DNA of 64,000 bases from Ooceraea biroi. Lineage: Eukaryota; Arthropoda; Insecta; Hymenoptera; Formicidae. Every line of letters begins with the position of its first letter. Position 1 is the stretch's first letter. Shown piece after piece: positions 61,801 to 64,000 of the stretch. A model generated the notes under the pieces. The model searched no databases, was not told where the DNA came from, and saw only the letters and a list, made by a program, of their open reading frames with translations. Location of the stretch: the NCBI RefSeq assembly GCF_003672135.1, contig NC_039517.1:744001-808000 (forward strand), read 5' to 3'. Position numbers and translations under genes: made by a program.

Positions 61801-64000
61801 CTATGCTCGAGATGAGGGGATCGATTTACGAAGTCGCGACGCAAAGGCGACGCATGTCGTCGAAAAATTCATTCGCTACGGGCTTCATACACATAAAGCG
61901 TCTACTTACGGCGAGAGCATCGGATCCTGGCGCTTTACAGACGTGATCCAAACAAGCTGTTGTCTTGCTCGACGAGTTTCTCCAGCTTTGTCCCTCCTAG
62001 CGGAATTTCCGTCGCTCGTGTCGTGCTGGCGATACCGTGGATCCACCTTCGACCCGCTCGGGGTCGAAAACACTGAAATGTGAGAGCGAGAGGCACAGGG
62101 AGCAAGAGAGAGGGTGCTCTTGCATGCCATCGAGCGAGGCGTGGGCGGAATCCCGGGCTAAATATTCATGTGGCGAAGGCTACGCGTCCCCGTATTTCGC
62201 CCCTTTTCCGGGACGGATCACGTCCTGTCGGGTCTTCAAAATATCCTGGACTTACGGCAGCCGCGTGAAAAATCGCGCGATTTCAGTCGCGTTCCCTTCC
62301 GCGACGCCGCTTATTATTACCCGTCGCACGTTCACGAGCGATCGATTTTTCCGCGGGACTCTTTATTGTTTATCGCAGGGCGATAATAACAGCCCGGGAC
62401 TCCATCGCCCGGAGAGGGTAGAGACTTCACGAAAATCGTTACCGGATTACTCGAGCGAGTCACGAGTCACTTAAAAGCCGGAACCTTGCGACGGATGACT
62501 GCTAATGGAGATGATAGGAGAGAATCGGAGTGGCAAAGTTCCCGCCGGGCCACATCTACAATTCCTCCGTCCTCAGGGGGAAGAAACCGTGAGAAGGTAC
62601 GCGTCTTCCCTCGTCTTCCGCCCTTAAGCTTCGCTCTTTAAACATTTCAGCATTCGTTACTCCGTAGAATGATAAATGTACTTCGTTGGGAGAGCACAAT
62701 ACGTGACAAAGGAGGATGGATTAATGGATAATCTTTCAAAAGTCTCTTCATTCCCGTCCTGTTTTTGAGGAGCAGGGGGATGGAGCACGGTGTAGGATAT
62801 TTTCTGGCACGATTTATCGAATGAATTGAATTCTTTGGGTTTGATCTTTTTTTTTATTGAAAATACACGTATTATTTGTGTTTATTGAAAATACACGTAG
62901 TATAATTAGTAGCGTCTGTGTGAATCGCGCGAACTTGGGTTTTTCGCTCTTTTGGCACCCTGCCCCGTCGCGATATCGATCCTGCGTCTTGGCAAAAGGC
63001 TCGCGCACGAACCCGGCGACTCGTCGATAATTCCGATCCTTGATCAAAAATCCTCCTGCCTTCCATTCGCATGATCAATCGCGAAAAACGAGAGCTTCTC
63101 TCGCATCAACGAGCATCAGATATTTACAGGGCGCGTGTGTGACGCGCGTTCCGCCGGAGGAAGGGATGGGTTTCTTTAATAACCCCGTCGAAGATTGATT
63201 CACGTGGGAGACTCGCCGGAGTGGCCAGACTCACCATTAACGATAACGACCGCCAGACAATCGCCGCGATCTTCGGCTCGTCTTATTATGTTCTTCCCGT
63301 ACTTCTACATTTTCTCTCCTCACCCTCGCGAGTTCTCCCCGGAGCGCCGCGATTAATTATAACAGCCCCACTTCGCCATTTATCAACGATTCTTTCGCCC
63401 CTCCGCGAATTCTTTTCGAATTCTTTGCAACAGCTGTCACCGAAGTAAGAGGTAAATAATTCGCGTACTCTCGTGAATTGTTCGGATGAAAAAACGCACT
63501 CGCCTTAAATATATAAATATCGAATAGTATGTTCTTCTGTTAAGAAATCTGCAACGGTTCCGGAAGAAATTCGGCTAAGAAAGAAGATTCGCGTCTCGCC
63601 CGAGGCGGAACTCCGCTTTTCACTTTCGCCTCTGAGTTCCTCTCGAGAAACATTTACGATTCACTGCAGTCCGTTATTTTGCCGACGATGAGATATATGC
63701 GCGTATGTTACAGTGAGCTCCAATGATTTTATCAAAGACGTCGTTAAAATATTACACGTATCATCCATTAATCAATAACAAGTGTAACATGAGCATCGGT
63801 ACAGGTAGGCTTCATAAGAACGTCTATGACGGTTCAAGCGAGACGAGTCATCGAGGAAGAGCACGTCTCTGAGTGAAACCGCCACGTAATAATTTCCGCC
63901 ACCGCGGCAGCGTAGTTAACAAGCCCGCAACGTAAAGTCCGCGTTGACTGACGAGGAAGTTCGGTTTCAGTTCTGGCTCGGGGCCAGAACACGGTGCCCG
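58818..64000. other. MAPK15 3' UTR and downstream non-coding sequence
   Basis: Candidate polyadenylation signals follow the MAPK15 stop: AATAAA at 59356-59361, 60088-60093 and 60099-60104. Short CA/TA repeats occur near 59870-59910. From 60.2 to 64 kb I recognise no exon, RNA gene or transposon. The open frames are short and lack family resemblance. Confidence 0.5.
60088..60104 (+). terminator. Candidate distal polyadenylation signals of MAPK15
   Basis: Two AATAAA hexamers lie 11 bases apart, about 1.27 kb downstream of the stop. A proximal hexamer exists at 59356-59361. Confidence 0.4.

Noticed and set aside
1..64000. tRNA, rRNA and CRISPR scan by eye
   Set aside because: No cloverleaf with a canonical T-loop, no rRNA-like sequence and no spaced direct-repeat array was seen; a covariance search could still find divergent tRNAs.

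Overview
The window is nuclear DNA from an insect, most likely an aculeate hymenopteran and probably an ant. The support is intron-rich genes with insect-like proteins, abundant CpG with CG-rich microsatellites next to AT-rich stretches, a mariner element, and two secreted precursors with the Ala/Asp/Glu-rich pro-region typical of ant, bee and wasp venom peptides. The species cannot be named from the sequence alone.

Left third (1-19300): the 5' half of an inhibitory SMAD gene (Dad, SMAD6/7 type) on the minus strand. Its MH1 exon (15110-16109) is joined across a 7.7 kb intron to a 51-base exon (7335-7385) carrying the PPPPY Smurf-binding motif. The MH2 exons are not visible and presumably lie beyond base 1. 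The CpG-rich region 16.2-19.3 kb is the likely promoter and 5' UTR side. A 793 bp P-superfamily-like element with an 8 bp target-site duplication follows at 19329-20121.

Middle (20130-35700): no gene I can support. It holds microsatellites and a 673 bp PIF/Harbinger-type relic at 34040-34712.

Right half: a complete xylulokinase gene (12 exons, plus strand, 35709-40137) converges on a complete SF3A1 splicing-factor gene (11 exons, minus strand, 40971-44423). Upstream of SF3A1 is a transposon-rich interval: a 34 bp perfect palindrome built from two transposon ends, a second P-like element, a nested short MITE, and a foldback element whose arms carry hammerhead-ribozyme-like core motifs. Next come two tandemly duplicated venom-peptide-like precursor genes on the minus strand, about 1.23 kb apart. 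An ERK7/MAPK15 protein kinase gene (11 exons, plus strand, 49061-58817) follows, with a broken mariner in its first intron. From 58818 to 64000 I see only its 3' UTR and non-coding sequence.

The housekeeping genes are functionally unrelated neighbours: pentose metabolism, U2 snRNP assembly, and an atypical MAP kinase. The unusual content is the venom-like gene pair and the cluster of related cut-and-paste and foldback elements between SF3A1 and MAPK15. All exon joins were derived by reading splice sites and checking phase; no transcript data were available.
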